A stretch of DNA of 64,000 nt from Mucilaginibacter gilvus. Its GTDB lineage: Bacteria; Bacteroidota; Bacteroidia; Sphingobacteriales; Sphingobacteriaceae. The DNA lies in the NCBI RefSeq assembly GCF_004054195.1, contig NZ_SBIW01000008.1, positions 248,001 to 312,000 on the forward strand, given 5' to 3'. The notes under the pieces were generated by a model. It worked only from the letters and a program-made list of their open reading frames with translations, was not told the DNA's origin and searched no databases. Shown in pieces: positions 44,849 through 53,344 of this stretch (position 1 is its first letter; each line of letters begins with the position of its first letter). The position numbers were made by a program, and so were the translations under genes.

Positions 44849-45103
44849 GTTTAAAAATACGAAGCTTTTTGGTGCCCCACGATAGTTTTAAACGCCGGGT
44901 CTTATTTATTCAATAGAAAGGGTTGTTTTGTCAATGCTTACACCAATTGGCGGTTTAGGCCGCTGTTTTACCGCCTATTGAATTGAGGAGGCCAAACGCT
45001 AAATATAATGGGTATAGGGTTGAAACGATTTCGGAATGCTTTTGAAGAGGCACAAATTTGCCTCGATAAATAAGAAACTTAAAACCATTAACAATTCAAT
45101 AAC

Positions 45104-45916
45104 ATGAAAACTAACTGCACTATACCTGCCATCGTAATTTGCCTGATCACCTTATTTTTATCGGCACAGCCGAAATATACGCTGGCACAACAGGTAGACA
45201 CCATTCGCCTGAAAGATAACCGCCTGAACACCGCCAGCCTGAAACCGGGGGTGCGCCAATACATAGTTTATTTCCAAAATCCAAAAAGCCCTAAAGTAAT
45301 GCGGTTTTGGCTTTGGCTACGCGATACTAAAATAGAAACCCAAAACGGGCAGAAAGTATTTGTTACCAACCAGCACTGGTATGGCGGCGATACCACCAGC
45401 TACCGCACGGTATATTCGGTAAACAAGGCCAGCGATTTTTCGCCCATCTACCATTCGGAAACGGTGAACGGCAAAAACAAATCCTTTAACTGGAGCAACC
45501 AGAAAATTGTAGGTGCCGATACGGTGGCCGCAAACACAGCCAAAACCTACTCGCTTGATTTTACCGGGCCCTGCTACAACTGGAACCTGGATATGGAAAC
45601 TTTTGAGATGCTGCCTCTGGCCGCCGGTAAAACGTTCGCCATTAATTTCTACGACGCGGGCTATAGTAAACCTGAGTACATTATCTACAAAGTAACCGGA
45701 AGCGAAGTAATTACCACCTACGATAACCAAAAAGTTGATTGCTGGATCTTGTTCAATGAAAGCGATAACGCCGGCCGCCACGCCACGGAAACCTTCTGGA
45801 TAAGCAAAAAGAACCACGAGTTTTTAAAAGAGGAGGACAACTTTGCAGGCATGTACCGCTACAAAGTAAAAATGTCCGCTGCTACCACTAACGTTTTACC
45901 CAAGTTTGGTAAGTAA
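45104..45916 (+). CDS. Secreted DUF3108-like protein, function unknown
   Basis: A 270-residue protein with a signal peptide (VICLITLFLSAQPKYTLAQ). The mature protein is beta-rich (RQYIVYFQNPKSPKVM, YRTVYSVNKASDFSPIYHSE, KVDCWILFNESDNAG), as in DUF3108-type periplasmic proteins, but the assignment is by pattern only. It stands alone, divergent from the LytS gene with 255 nt between. No catalytic motif is visible. Confidence 0.55.
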   Translation: MKTNCTIPAIVICLITLFLSAQPKYTLAQQVDTIRLKDNRLNTASLKPGVRQYIVYFQNPKSPKVMRFWLWLRDTKIETQNGQKVFVTNQHWYGGDTTSYRTVYSVNKASDFSPIYHSETVNGKNKSFNWSNQKIVGADTVAANTAKTYSLDFTGPCYNWNLDMETFEMLPLAAGKTFAINFYDAGYSKPEYIIYKVTGSEVITTYDNQKVDCWILFNESDNAGRHATETFWISKKNHEFLKEEDNFAGMYRYKVKMSAATTNVLPKFGK

Positions 45917-46033
45917 AAGCCGTTTTAAATCCCTCCCTGGGCACACGGTGGCCGAGGGGGATAAGAAATATGGGCAGCAATCAGGACCTTATTGAGACAA
46001 ATCGTGTTAATCCTAAAAACCCTAAATCGTGTA

Positions 46034-46936
46034 TTAGTTGCTAATATGTAAACCCTGGTAAGTATGCACCCCATCAGCATTACCATAGCTGAAGTTAAGA
46101 TGTGTGAAGCGTTTGTATTTCTCTTTATACTTTGCAAAAACAGCTTCGGGCTGTTTTTTTCCGTTCACGGTCATCTCCTCGTTGTTGAGGGTGAGGTCGT
46201 GCAAGCTCTTTTCATTATCTATAATTTTGTCTTTAATAAGGTCGCCAATCAAAGCTTTCATCAGCAATTGATCCTGACGCGCTTGTTCCTGATCCTTTTT
46301 AGCCTGGATCTGGTCTTTAGCGGCTTGCTCCTGGTCGCGTTTTGCTTGCACCATATCTTTTGCTGCCTGCTCCTGGTCTTTTTTTGCCTGTAACTGGTCA
46401 AGCTTAGCCCGTTCCTGATCGCGTTTGGCTTGCACCTGCGCCTCACCGGCACCGGCCTGGTCTCTTTGTGCCTGCTCGGCATCACGTTTTGCTTGTAAGG
46501 CGTCTTTCTGCGCTTGTTCCGCATCGCGCTTAGCCTGCAGTTGATCACGACCCGCCTGCTCCTGGTCGCGTTTGGCTTGCACCATGTCACGGGCGGCCTG
46601 TTCCTGGTCTTTCTTAGCCTGGATCTTATCCCGCTTTATCTGCTCCTTTATTTTGGTGAGCACGGTGCTGTAATCACCCCATTTAGCGGCGGGGATCTGT
46701 TCGCCATCTATATAAAGCTCTGTCATTTTATCGATCACAAATTTGGCTTTGTAAATTACGCCATTCCAGTTGGTGCGAAACTCCTCCACCTCTTGCCCGT
46801 TGCTGCGCGAGGTGGTCATGTAATTGCTGTTAGGCGAATTATCGCGGACTGTTTTTTTCTTCGCCTGCCCATAGCTTAGGGTAGTCGCGGCCATTGCGGC
46901 CAGTAAAAGGCCTTGTTTTAAAAATTTTGTTTTCAT
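46034..46936 (-). CDS. Exported coiled-coil protein with QAKRDQEQA heptads
   Basis: About 300 residues from ATG 46936. A signal peptide (LLLAAMAATTLSYGQ) is followed by a 60-residue domain, then about 125 residues built from 14-residue units of consensus QAKRDQEQAxxDxx (about residues 85-215), and a C-terminal domain (GDLIKDKIIDNEKSLHDLTLNNEEMTVNGK is its start, in two shorter pieces by eye). The repeats are two heptads each and should form a long charged coiled coil. The same motif ends the BlaR-like protein just upstream, so the three minus-strand genes appear linked. Function unknown. Confidence 0.7.
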   Translation of the reverse strand: MKTKFLKQGLLLAAMAATTLSYGQAKKKTVRDNSPNSNYMTTSRSNGQEVEEFRTNWNGVIYKAKFVIDKMTELYIDGEQIPAAKWGDYSTVLTKIKEQIKRDKIQAKKDQEQAARDMVQAKRDQEQAGRDQLQAKRDAEQAQKDALQAKRDAEQAQRDQAGAGEAQVQAKRDQERAKLDQLQAKKDQEQAAKDMVQAKRDQEQAAKDQIQAKKDQEQARQDQLLMKALIGDLIKDKIIDNEKSLHDLTLNNEEMTVNGKKQPEAVFAKYKEKYKRFTHLNFSYGNADGVHTYQGLHISN

Positions 46937-47089
46937 TTTATTTGATCTAAAGGTTAAAAATTGGGCAATACAATTCCGCCTCACCATTGGTGAGTTTTAA
47001 AAAATGCGGTGCCGGTTGGTTTTGCTTGTTGCTATTTGCTACAGGGCAGGGCGCGCTTTCCCCACGCTAAAGTTTTAGCGGTGTTGTGT

Positions 47090-48691
47090 TTACAGTTGAA
47101 TGCTGAGGTTGTTTTTTTGATTTTGCTGTACTCGTTGCTGGTCTTTTTTGGCTTGTTCCTGGTCTTTACCAGCCTGTTGCTGATCCCGGATGGCTTGCTC
47201 CTGATCGCGTTTGGCTTGGATCTGGTCTTTGGCTGCTTGTGCCTGGTCAATTGCGGCCTGCTTCATATCGCGTTCGGCTTGCTCTTTATCGCGTTTGGCT
47301 TGCAGTTGGTCAAGTTCGGCCTGGTCTTTTTGTTTTGCAGGTGTATTGGCGTTGGTTTGGCTTTCGTACAAGGTCCTGTCGTAAACTTCTTTAGCGCGGT
47401 CTGCTTCCATTTTGGCCAGTTCAGAAGCATACTTTTGCTTTAAAACGATTTCCATATCTGCTTTCTCCTTGGCCGATACCATGGCATTATCAAAAGCTGC
47501 AGGTTCAGTTTTTTGAATGAGAGGAAGCGGCTCTTTTGCTTTGTTCTTATCTTCTTTCTTAACGATGCTTACTGGCTCCGATACTGCATTTTTCGGTTGA
47601 ATAGCCCGCTGTGTAACTACCATCTTTGGTTTTGCTTCGCGATGAGCGATCACCCTTATTTGTGTAATAGCCGCCGTTGCCACCATTGTCGAGAGGATCA
47701 ATACACCGGCCATAAAGAAAACCTTTTCGGCGGTACCAAGCGCCTTGTTTTGGTTTTGCAAAATGCGGCTTACGCGTTGCAGCAAATGGTTCTTTTTACC
47801 GGGGAAAGCCACCTGGCAAACCGCGCCATACAGCGAATATTCCTTAAAGCTGATGAGCGCCTGTACAAATTCGCGCTTGTTTTTGGTTTGCGCCAGGGCA
47901 ATGTCGTCGCAGCAATTCTCGCGCTCATCGCGCAGCAGCGACGAGATCCACATTAGTCCGGGATTAAAGAAGAACACCGTTTCGGTGATGGTTTGCAAAA
48001 AGTTCACCACGTAATCGTTCCGGCGGATGTGTGCCAGTTCGTGCAGTAGTACAGCCTCTATCTGTTCGGGTGGAAGCCCTGCCAACAAGCCCATTGGCAT
48101 CAGTATCACCGGCTTTAAATGGCCTATTACAAAAGGTACTTTTACATAGCCCGATTCCAGTAATTGTACTGCTCGTTTCAACTGCAGTTTTTCGCAGAGT
48201 ATCGCCATGCGCTGCTGCCAGTAAATATTGGATGCTGCAATATCGCGGTGCCGCGCCCTTTGGATAAATACCAGCCCACCTATAAACTTTACCGAACGGA
48301 ACAGAAACAGGATAAACCAAACCAGCACCACCATAGGCGCGTTCACAGTAAAGTAACTGATACAGGCATAGCCAAACTGGCTGATACTGCGGGTATCTAT
48401 ATTAAACAGTACGGTGGCATCCGCTGCTAATTTGCCGTTAAACGGCTGCGTAAGCACCTGCGCCGTCTCCCGGTTCCAAACCCAGGCAAACGTGTAAATA
48501 CATGCCCCTATAAAAAGCGCGAACTGCGCAAGCACCAGGTTGTACCTTACTGCCGCGCTTGCCTTGCGGGTGGCCATCAATACCAGCGCGGCAACCATCG
48601 CCAGCAGCAAGCCCTGCCATAACGAGTGGATGAGCATCCAGCTAAATGCCTGGATAACGCGGTTGGTGGTGATGAGGGTAAGCAGGTGCAT
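47090..48691 (-). CDS. BlaR1/M56-family membrane metallopeptidase with heptad-repeat tail
   Basis: A 533-residue protein. About four membrane segments occupy residues 15-135 and 300-320. The M56 zinc site is HELAHIRRND near residue 215, followed by a conserved Glu-rich helix (DERENCCDDIAL). The C-terminal extension (about 435-533) does not look like a penicillin-binding domain; it is a run of QAKRDQEQA-type heptads. BlaR1 proteins cleave themselves and then the BlaI repressor. A BlaI gene lies 11 nt upstream. The substituted tail may receive a different signal or pair with the downstream heptad protein. Confidence 0.85.
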   Translation of the reverse strand: MHLLTLITTNRVIQAFSWMLIHSLWQGLLLAMVAALVLMATRKASAAVRYNLVLAQFALFIGACIYTFAWVWNRETAQVLTQPFNGKLAADATVLFNIDTRSISQFGYACISYFTVNAPMVVLVWFILFLFRSVKFIGGLVFIQRARHRDIAASNIYWQQRMAILCEKLQLKRAVQLLESGYVKVPFVIGHLKPVILMPMGLLAGLPPEQIEAVLLHELAHIRRNDYVVNFLQTITETVFFFNPGLMWISSLLRDERENCCDDIALAQTKNKREFVQALISFKEYSLYGAVCQVAFPGKKNHLLQRVSRILQNQNKALGTAEKVFFMAGVLILSTMVATAAITQIRVIAHREAKPKMVVTQRAIQPKNAVSEPVSIVKKEDKNKAKEPLPLIQKTEPAAFDNAMVSAKEKADMEIVLKQKYASELAKMEADRAKEVYDRTLYESQTNANTPAKQKDQAELDQLQAKRDKEQAERDMKQAAIDQAQAAKDQIQAKRDQEQAIRDQQQAGKDQEQAKKDQQRVQQNQKNNLSIQL

Positions 48692-48702
48692 GGTTTTGCG
48701 TA

Positions 48703-49107
48703 TTATTGGGCTTTGTCCATTTTGTTAAGCAACTCTTTTATCTTCTGCAATTCTTCTTCTGATGTTTTATCGTTACCCAGTAAAGCAACCATCAGGCTGC
48801 TTGCCGAGCCATTGTACATGGAATCTACAAAGCGGCCCAGCATGTTGCCTTTCACTTTGGCTTCTTCCAGCGCGGCGCTGTAAATGTGTTTCATGTTGGT
48901 CTCGTCGCGCTCCAACATACCTTTTTCTTTCATCACCTGCATCAGCTTCAGGGTAGAGGTATATATCACCGCTTCTTTTTGCTCGTTCAGCTTATCATGC
49001 ACAAAACGCACCGTTGAAGGGCCATCCTGCCAAAGTATTTGCAGCACATCCATCTCGGTTTTGGTAGGTACGTTATCAGCGGGTTTATCTTTCTTAAACA
49101 ACATCAT
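48703..49107 (-). CDS. BlaI/MecI/CopY-family transcriptional repressor
   Basis: A 134-residue protein with the BlaI winged helix: TKTEMDVLQILWQDGPSTVRFVHDKL (about 18-43), then YTSTLKLMQVMKEKGMLERDE, and a C-terminal helical dimerisation region that normally holds the BlaR cleavage site. It heads the three-gene minus-strand unit. A TACCTTTG box ends 4 nt before the first ATG (49107), with a TTG about 20 nt upstream of it. It probably autoregulates this promoter. Confidence 0.93.
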   Translation of the reverse strand: MMLFKKDKPADNVPTKTEMDVLQILWQDGPSTVRFVHDKLNEQKEAVIYTSTLKLMQVMKEKGMLERDETNMKHIYSAALEEAKVKGNMLGRFVDSMYNGSASSLMVALLGNDKTSEEELQKIKELLNKMDKAQ

Positions 49108-49111
49108 AAAC

Positions 49112-49142
49112 CAAAGGTATGTATTGAAAACGTACGTTGCAA
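49112..49142 (-). promoter_or_regulatory. Putative promoter of blaI
   Basis: On the minus strand TTG (49142-49140), 20 nt, then TACCTTTG (49119-49112), then 4 nt to the ATG. The spacing fits the Bacteroidota -33/-7 pattern, with a near-leaderless start. Confidence 0.5.
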
Positions 49143-49306
49143 TAGTTAAGGTAAAATAATTTTAGATTTTAAAAAAAAAATGTCGTCGCCCGGGCTGCTA
49201 TATCCTGTCAAATCTTTTAATCCCTAAATCGTGTTAAAAGTTGGGAGCACAATAGGGGTAAACCCTGCCATCATTGTACTAGGTGTATAAAAGCAAAACA
49301 TACACA

Positions 49307-49441
49307 ATGATGATAGAATTAATTACATGGCTGTTTAAGAAATACGCTATGCCGGTATTAAGCCGATACCGGGCCAACAGAAACACCGGTGCCATAAAAA
49401 TCGCCGCGGCTAAACCTGCACCACAATTTCAACCCGAATAA
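49307..49441 (+). CDS. Possible small protein, 44 residues
   Basis: An ATG-started frame with an amphipathic or hydrophobic start (MMIELITWLFKKY), a basic middle (SRYRANRNTG) and an alanine-rich tail. Codon use looks like that of neighbouring genes. I recognise no family. It may be an unannotated small protein or chance. Confidence 0.35.
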   Translation: MMIELITWLFKKYAMPVLSRYRANRNTGAIKIAAAKPAPQFQPE

Positions 49442-49752
49442 AAGAGCCAACTGGTTTTTTGGCTGGAATGTGGGCTTGAGTTTGTTTTAGGAAGCGCTAC
49501 CCGGCACAAGGTACTCCGGCTTAAACGCTTATATCCAATCGCTGAATCTCATCTGTACATCTGAAATTTGCTCATCTGCACGTTTTTCTCCATGCTTTTC
49601 GCCGACCTATTTCAGCCGTTCACCGATGTAATTCCCCCGTACGTCTAATTGGTCGTATTGCGCTGTAACGTTTCCTATGTGAGGGCGTCATATTGGTGTA
49701 TTTAATAAAACGAAAAACACAAATAGCACTCACAATCAAAATATTAGGAATC

Positions 49753-50358
49753 ATGAAAACAACATTTTTAACCATAGCAACCATCTTCACTTTAGCCATA
49801 GGTACTATAACAACCAGCTTCGCTGCAGCAAATAATAACCCGGAAGAAGTAGCAACCGTTTTAACAAACTTAAGCCAGATCAACAAAATAGAGATCCGCG
49901 GTAATGTGCAGCTGTTCGTGTCAGATGGTACTGCCGACCAGGTAAAAGTTTACAACCGTTACTACGCAGAGAGCGCGGTGGTTAAAAACGAGAACGGTGT
50001 ACTGCGCATCGCATCATACAACGCAAAAACCTTAGTGGTTTGGGTTACAGCCGCCGACCTGCGCAGCATCTCTGCTTATGACAACGCTGAAGTAAAATCT
50101 TTCGGTAACCTGTCTAAGATAGACCTGGATGTTAACCTGTACAACAACGCATCAGCAAAATTGAACCTTGATGCTTTTAAAGCAAACATCACCGTAAACG
50201 ACCACGCTAAAGCAGATGTTACCGGTAACGTAAGCGAGTATAACCTGGTTCGTGATCAGTCTGCAACCGTTAACAACACTGATTTAGCTTCAATCAGCAA
50301 AACAGAGAAGATCACCAACAGGTTTACCCCGGCTAAAGCAGAATTAGCTATCTTGTAA
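49753..50358 (+). CDS. Head-GIN domain (DUF2807) protein
   Basis: A 201-residue exported protein (signal peptide LAIGTITTSFAAA; ATG 49753 chosen because an upstream GTG would add a charged run before it). It carries right-handed beta-helix-like DUF2807 repeats: INKIEIRGNVQLFVSD, LVVWVTAADLRSISAYDNAEV, DLDVNLYNNASAKL, NITVNDHAKADVTGNV. Proteins of this kind are periplasmic or surface-associated and common in Bacteroidota; their role is unknown. A clear terminator follows. Confidence 0.85.
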   Translation: MKTTFLTIATIFTLAIGTITTSFAAANNNPEEVATVLTNLSQINKIEIRGNVQLFVSDGTADQVKVYNRYYAESAVVKNENGVLRIASYNAKTLVVWVTAADLRSISAYDNAEVKSFGNLSKIDLDVNLYNNASAKLNLDAFKANITVNDHAKADVTGNVSEYNLVRDQSATVNNTDLASISKTEKITNRFTPAKAELAIL

Positions 50359-50394
50359 GTAATACTTTTGCAAAAGTTCAACATATATTCAGTC

Positions 50395-50424
50395 AAAGCC
50401 ACCGTGTAAAGGGTGGCTTTTTTT
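50395..50424 (+). terminator. Rho-independent terminator of the head-GIN gene
   Basis: AAAGCCACC pairs with GGTGGCTTT and is followed by TTTTGG. The convergent asparaginase gene ends at 50460. Confidence 0.85.
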
Positions 50425-50459
50425 GGTTATTAACAATAAATATTGTGGTTTGATGGGAT

Positions 50460-51479
50460 TTAGGACTCCGTCAGCTCGCCTCTCAGGTCTTTTTCCAAAC
50501 AGCGCTTTACTTCCTGCGGGTCGTCTATCTCGCCGAGGAGGTACATCATTTTGGTAACGGCTGCTTCAAAGGTCATGTCGAATCCGCTGGCTATGCCCAT
50601 ATCTTTAAGTTCCTTGCTGGTTTCATAGCGGCCAAGTTCTACGGTGCCCACTTTACATTGGGAGATATCCAATATCACTTTTCCGGCGTCTATGGCTGCT
50701 TTCAGCAGGTCTATAAACCATTGGTCGGTAGTGGTGTTGCCGGCGCCGAAGGTCTCCATTACAATACCGCGTACATCCGCGCCTAAAATGGTTTCTACTA
50801 CTTTGGGGCTGATGCCGGGATACAGTTTTAGTACCGCTACATCGCTTACCAGGTTATTATGCACTTTTAGCGGACCTTCGCCCGGCTGGCGGATGTCATT
50901 CGCGCTGAAACGCAGGTGTACGCCCGACTCGGCCAGGATAGGATAATTGGGCGAGCGGAACGCTTCGAATTTTGAGGAGTTATATTTAAATGCACGGTTA
51001 CCACGGAATAGTTTATAATCAAAATAGATACAAACTTCGGGTACGCGACTTTTATCGTTCTTTTTAGCTTTGGCTATTTCTATGGCGGTCATCAGGTTTT
51101 CCTTGGCATCCGTACGTACGGCGCTGATAGGAAGTTGTGAACCGGTAAAAATTACCGGCTTATCTAAATTTTGCAGCATAAAGCTCAACGCCGATGCTGT
51201 ATACGCCATGGTGTCCGAACCATGCAAAATTACGAAACCGTCCACCTCGTCGTAGCTGGCTTCTATCAATCCTGCCAGCTCGCTCCAAACCTGTGGGTTC
51301 ATGTTTGATGAATCGATAATCTGCTCGAAAGAATGAACCTTAATTTTACAGTTAAGTTTCTCCAATTCGGGCACATTATCCATTATCTGCTCAAAATTGA
51401 TGGGTACCAGTACTTTGGTTATCGGGTCGGTCATCATACCAATAGTGCCGCCGGTATAGATGATCAGTATTTGGCTCAT
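50460..51479 (-). CDS. ansA: Type I L-asparaginase
   Basis: A 339-residue protein with no signal peptide, so cytoplasmic. The catalytic N-terminal motif is IYTGGTIGMM (Thr 10), and the second is FVILHGSDTMAYTASALSFM (Thr about 90 and Asp). The length and YTGGTIG form fit the type I enzyme, which makes aspartate and ammonia from asparagine. It lies between the head-GIN terminator and tatD, in the same direction as tatD. Confidence 0.95.
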   Translation of the reverse strand: MSQILIIYTGGTIGMMTDPITKVLVPINFEQIMDNVPELEKLNCKIKVHSFEQIIDSSNMNPQVWSELAGLIEASYDEVDGFVILHGSDTMAYTASALSFMLQNLDKPVIFTGSQLPISAVRTDAKENLMTAIEIAKAKKNDKSRVPEVCIYFDYKLFRGNRAFKYNSSKFEAFRSPNYPILAESGVHLRFSANDIRQPGEGPLKVHNNLVSDVAVLKLYPGISPKVVETILGADVRGIVMETFGAGNTTTDQWFIDLLKAAIDAGKVILDISQCKVGTVELGRYETSKELKDMGIASGFDMTFEAAVTKMMYLLGEIDDPQEVKRCLEKDLRGELTES

Positions 51480-51507
51480 TGCTCAGGTTTATACTTTTAA
51501 TAAATAA

Positions 51508-52275
51508 TTACACCCCGAAGATCTGTTTGGAATTTTCGGTGGTGGTGTTTGCCACTTCTTCTACAGTAATTTGATACAGTTCCGCAACTTTTTGGGCTAT
51601 GTATGTTAAATAAGAGCTTTCGTTAGGTTTTCCCCGGTACGGAACAGGGGTAAGATACGGAGAATCAGTTTCTAAAACGATATGCTTCAGGTCAATTTGT
51701 GGTAAGAATTTGTCTAACCCCGCGTTTTTATACGTTACAACGCCGCCTATCCCCAAATAAAAACCGAGGGTAATAACTTTTTGGGCCTGCTCCAGCGTGC
51801 CGCTAAAGCAGTGGAATATGCCGCGCAGGTGCTCGTCCTGTTCTTGCATTAATACTTCGTAAACCTCATCAAAAGCATCGCGACAGTGGATCACTATCGG
51901 CAACTTTAACTGTTTAGCCCATTTTATTTGCAGTTTAAAGGCATGGGTTTGCTCAGTCACCAAGGTTTTATCCCAATAAAGGTCAATCCCTATTTCGCCA
52001 ATAGCGTAAATTTTTTGCTGGTGAAGTATGGGCTGCATCAGCATCAGCTGGTGTTCCCAATCCTCTTTTACCGAACAGGGGTGCAAGCCAAGCATGGCAA
52101 AGCAGTTATCGGGGTAAGCATCCAGCAAATCAGCCATCAGGGGGATAGAAGCTGCATCAACGTTAGGCAAAAACAGCCGGGTAACACCGTTATCAAAGCA
52201 GCGCTGCATTAAGGCCTGCCGTTTTGTATCGATGGTTTCGTAATACAAATGAGTATGCGTATCTGTTAATACCAT
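51508..52275 (-). CDS. tatD: TatD-family metal-dependent hydrolase/DNase
   Basis: A 255-residue TIM-barrel protein. The metal ligands are DTHTHLY (5-11), GEIGIDLYWD (Glu), IVIHCRDAFDE, FHCFSG and ETDSPYLTPVPYRG, all conserved. TatD-type enzymes are 3' exonucleases or metal-dependent hydrolases. The start ATG 52275 is 4 nt after a TATTTTTG box, so it probably has its own promoter between the FKBP terminator and its ATG. Confidence 0.93.
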   Translation of the reverse strand: MVLTDTHTHLYYETIDTKRQALMQRCFDNGVTRLFLPNVDAASIPLMADLLDAYPDNCFAMLGLHPCSVKEDWEHQLMLMQPILHQQKIYAIGEIGIDLYWDKTLVTEQTHAFKLQIKWAKQLKLPIVIHCRDAFDEVYEVLMQEQDEHLRGIFHCFSGTLEQAQKVITLGFYLGIGGVVTYKNAGLDKFLPQIDLKHIVLETDSPYLTPVPYRGKPNESSYLTYIAQKVAELYQITVEEVANTTTENSKQIFGV

Positions 52276-52279
52276 GCTG

Positions 52280-52287
52280 CAAAAATA
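52280..52287 (-). promoter_or_regulatory. Putative -7 box of tatD
   Basis: On the minus strand TATTTTTG ends 4 nt before the ATG. It directly abuts the FKBP terminator (52288-52315). Confidence 0.5.
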
Positions 52288-52315
52288 AAAAAGCCTCCGT
52301 TGCGGGAGGCTTTTT
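52288..52315 (-). terminator. Rho-independent terminator of the first FKBP gene
   Basis: AAAAAGCCTCC and GGAGGCTTTTT form an 11-bp stem with a short loop, 8 nt after the FKBP stop. Confidence 0.85.
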
Positions 52316-52322
52316 ATGTTTA

Positions 52323-53294
52323 TTAATTTTTCTTTTTTACAATAGGTCGCTTTTTAAACGGTGTTTTGCCCTTGGTAGCAACTGCTGGTTTCACAACAGG
52401 ATGTTTGCCGGGGATAACGCTCACCATCTCCACATCAAACACGAGGGTGCTATACGGCTTAATAATGCCGCTGCCCTGCTCGCCATAACCAATGGCCGAT
52501 GGAATGATGAACGTTGCTTTAGCGCCTTTGTTAAGCAACTGCAAACCTTCTACCCAACCTGCAATTAAAGGCTGTACGCCAAGTACAAATGTTAGCGGCT
52601 GGTATGGGTTCCCTTGCTGGTATGTACCGGCGGCTTTCGCAACCGATTCAATGCTGGTATCAAATACTTCCTCGGTGGTTAAACGCCCGGCGTAGTGTAC
52701 CATTAAAGAGTCGCCTTTACGGGCGTAAGGGCCAACACCTGTTTTGGTGATCACATAACGCAAGCCCGATGGGGTAGCTTTTGTAACCAAACCGTGTTTT
52801 TTTATGTAAGCATCGCCCTGGGTACCTTCGGCGGCTTTTAATTTAGCAACTCCTGCATTACGCTCGGCAATGGCATCGGCTAATGTTTGGATCTGTACAA
52901 TTTTTAAGGTGCATAAAATGTTGCCGCCTTTGGCTAAAAAAGCCGGGCGCTGCGCATCATTACCTTTAAAAATGGTATCAACAGGTATTTTCACAATGGC
53001 GCTGTCGCCAACTGCCAATAAAGGCAAAATATCCATCAAGTCGCCCGGGTTACGCGACGGCTGTGCCTGTACTTTAACCGGCTGCCCCATTTTGTAGCTG
53101 CTAAACAGTATCGAATCTTTGTCGGTGCGTTGAGTAACGTGGAAGGTAACCACATCGCTCGCTTTAACTTTTTCGCCGGTGTTTGGGGTAAGTATCTGGT
53201 ACTGTATGCCGCTTGGGAGGGTTTTTAAGCCCTGCGCATTGGCTGTTACCGCAAAACCGGTAAGCAGCAACAATGTATAAATAGCTTTTTTCAT
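52323..53294 (-). CDS. FKBP-type peptidyl-prolyl isomerase, periplasmic
   Basis: A 323-residue protein with a signal peptide (LLLLTGFAVTANAQ). A degenerate FKBP-like domain comes first (about 40-130; VKASDVVTFHVTQR, LLAVGDSAIVKI). A canonical one follows (about 185-305; GDSLMVHYAGRL, VQPLIAGWVEGLQLLNKGAKATFIIPSAIGYGEQG). It ends in a basic tail. It should help fold exported proteins. The next gene upstream is a related FKBP, so they look like a duplicated pair, each with its own terminator. Confidence 0.9.
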   Translation of the reverse strand: MKKAIYTLLLLTGFAVTANAQGLKTLPSGIQYQILTPNTGEKVKASDVVTFHVTQRTDKDSILFSSYKMGQPVKVQAQPSRNPGDLMDILPLLAVGDSAIVKIPVDTIFKGNDAQRPAFLAKGGNILCTLKIVQIQTLADAIAERNAGVAKLKAAEGTQGDAYIKKHGLVTKATPSGLRYVITKTGVGPYARKGDSLMVHYAGRLTTEEVFDTSIESVAKAAGTYQQGNPYQPLTFVLGVQPLIAGWVEGLQLLNKGAKATFIIPSAIGYGEQGSGIIKPYSTLVFDVEMVSVIPGKHPVVKPAVATKGKTPFKKRPIVKKKN

Positions 53295-53302
53295 AATAAA
53301 AA

Positions 53303-53328
53303 AGCCCTCCGTTTTAGAACGGAAGGCT
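53303..53328 (-). terminator. Rho-independent terminator between the FKBP genes
   Basis: On the minus strand AGCCTTCCGTT pairs with AACGGAGGGCT, with a T-run after it; it lies 17 nt after the second FKBP stop. Confidence 0.75.
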
Positions 53329-53344
53329 GTAGTGGGGTTAAATA

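Larger units (their letters stand above)
49108..49752. other. 645-bp spacer between blaI and the head-GIN gene
   Basis: It holds the BlaI promoter, a possible 44-codon ORF (49307-49441) and repeat-like sequence at 49545-49600 with CATCTGTACATCTGAAATTTGC and CATCTGCACG, related to sequences near 26560, 33293 and 11480. Confidence 0.5.
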
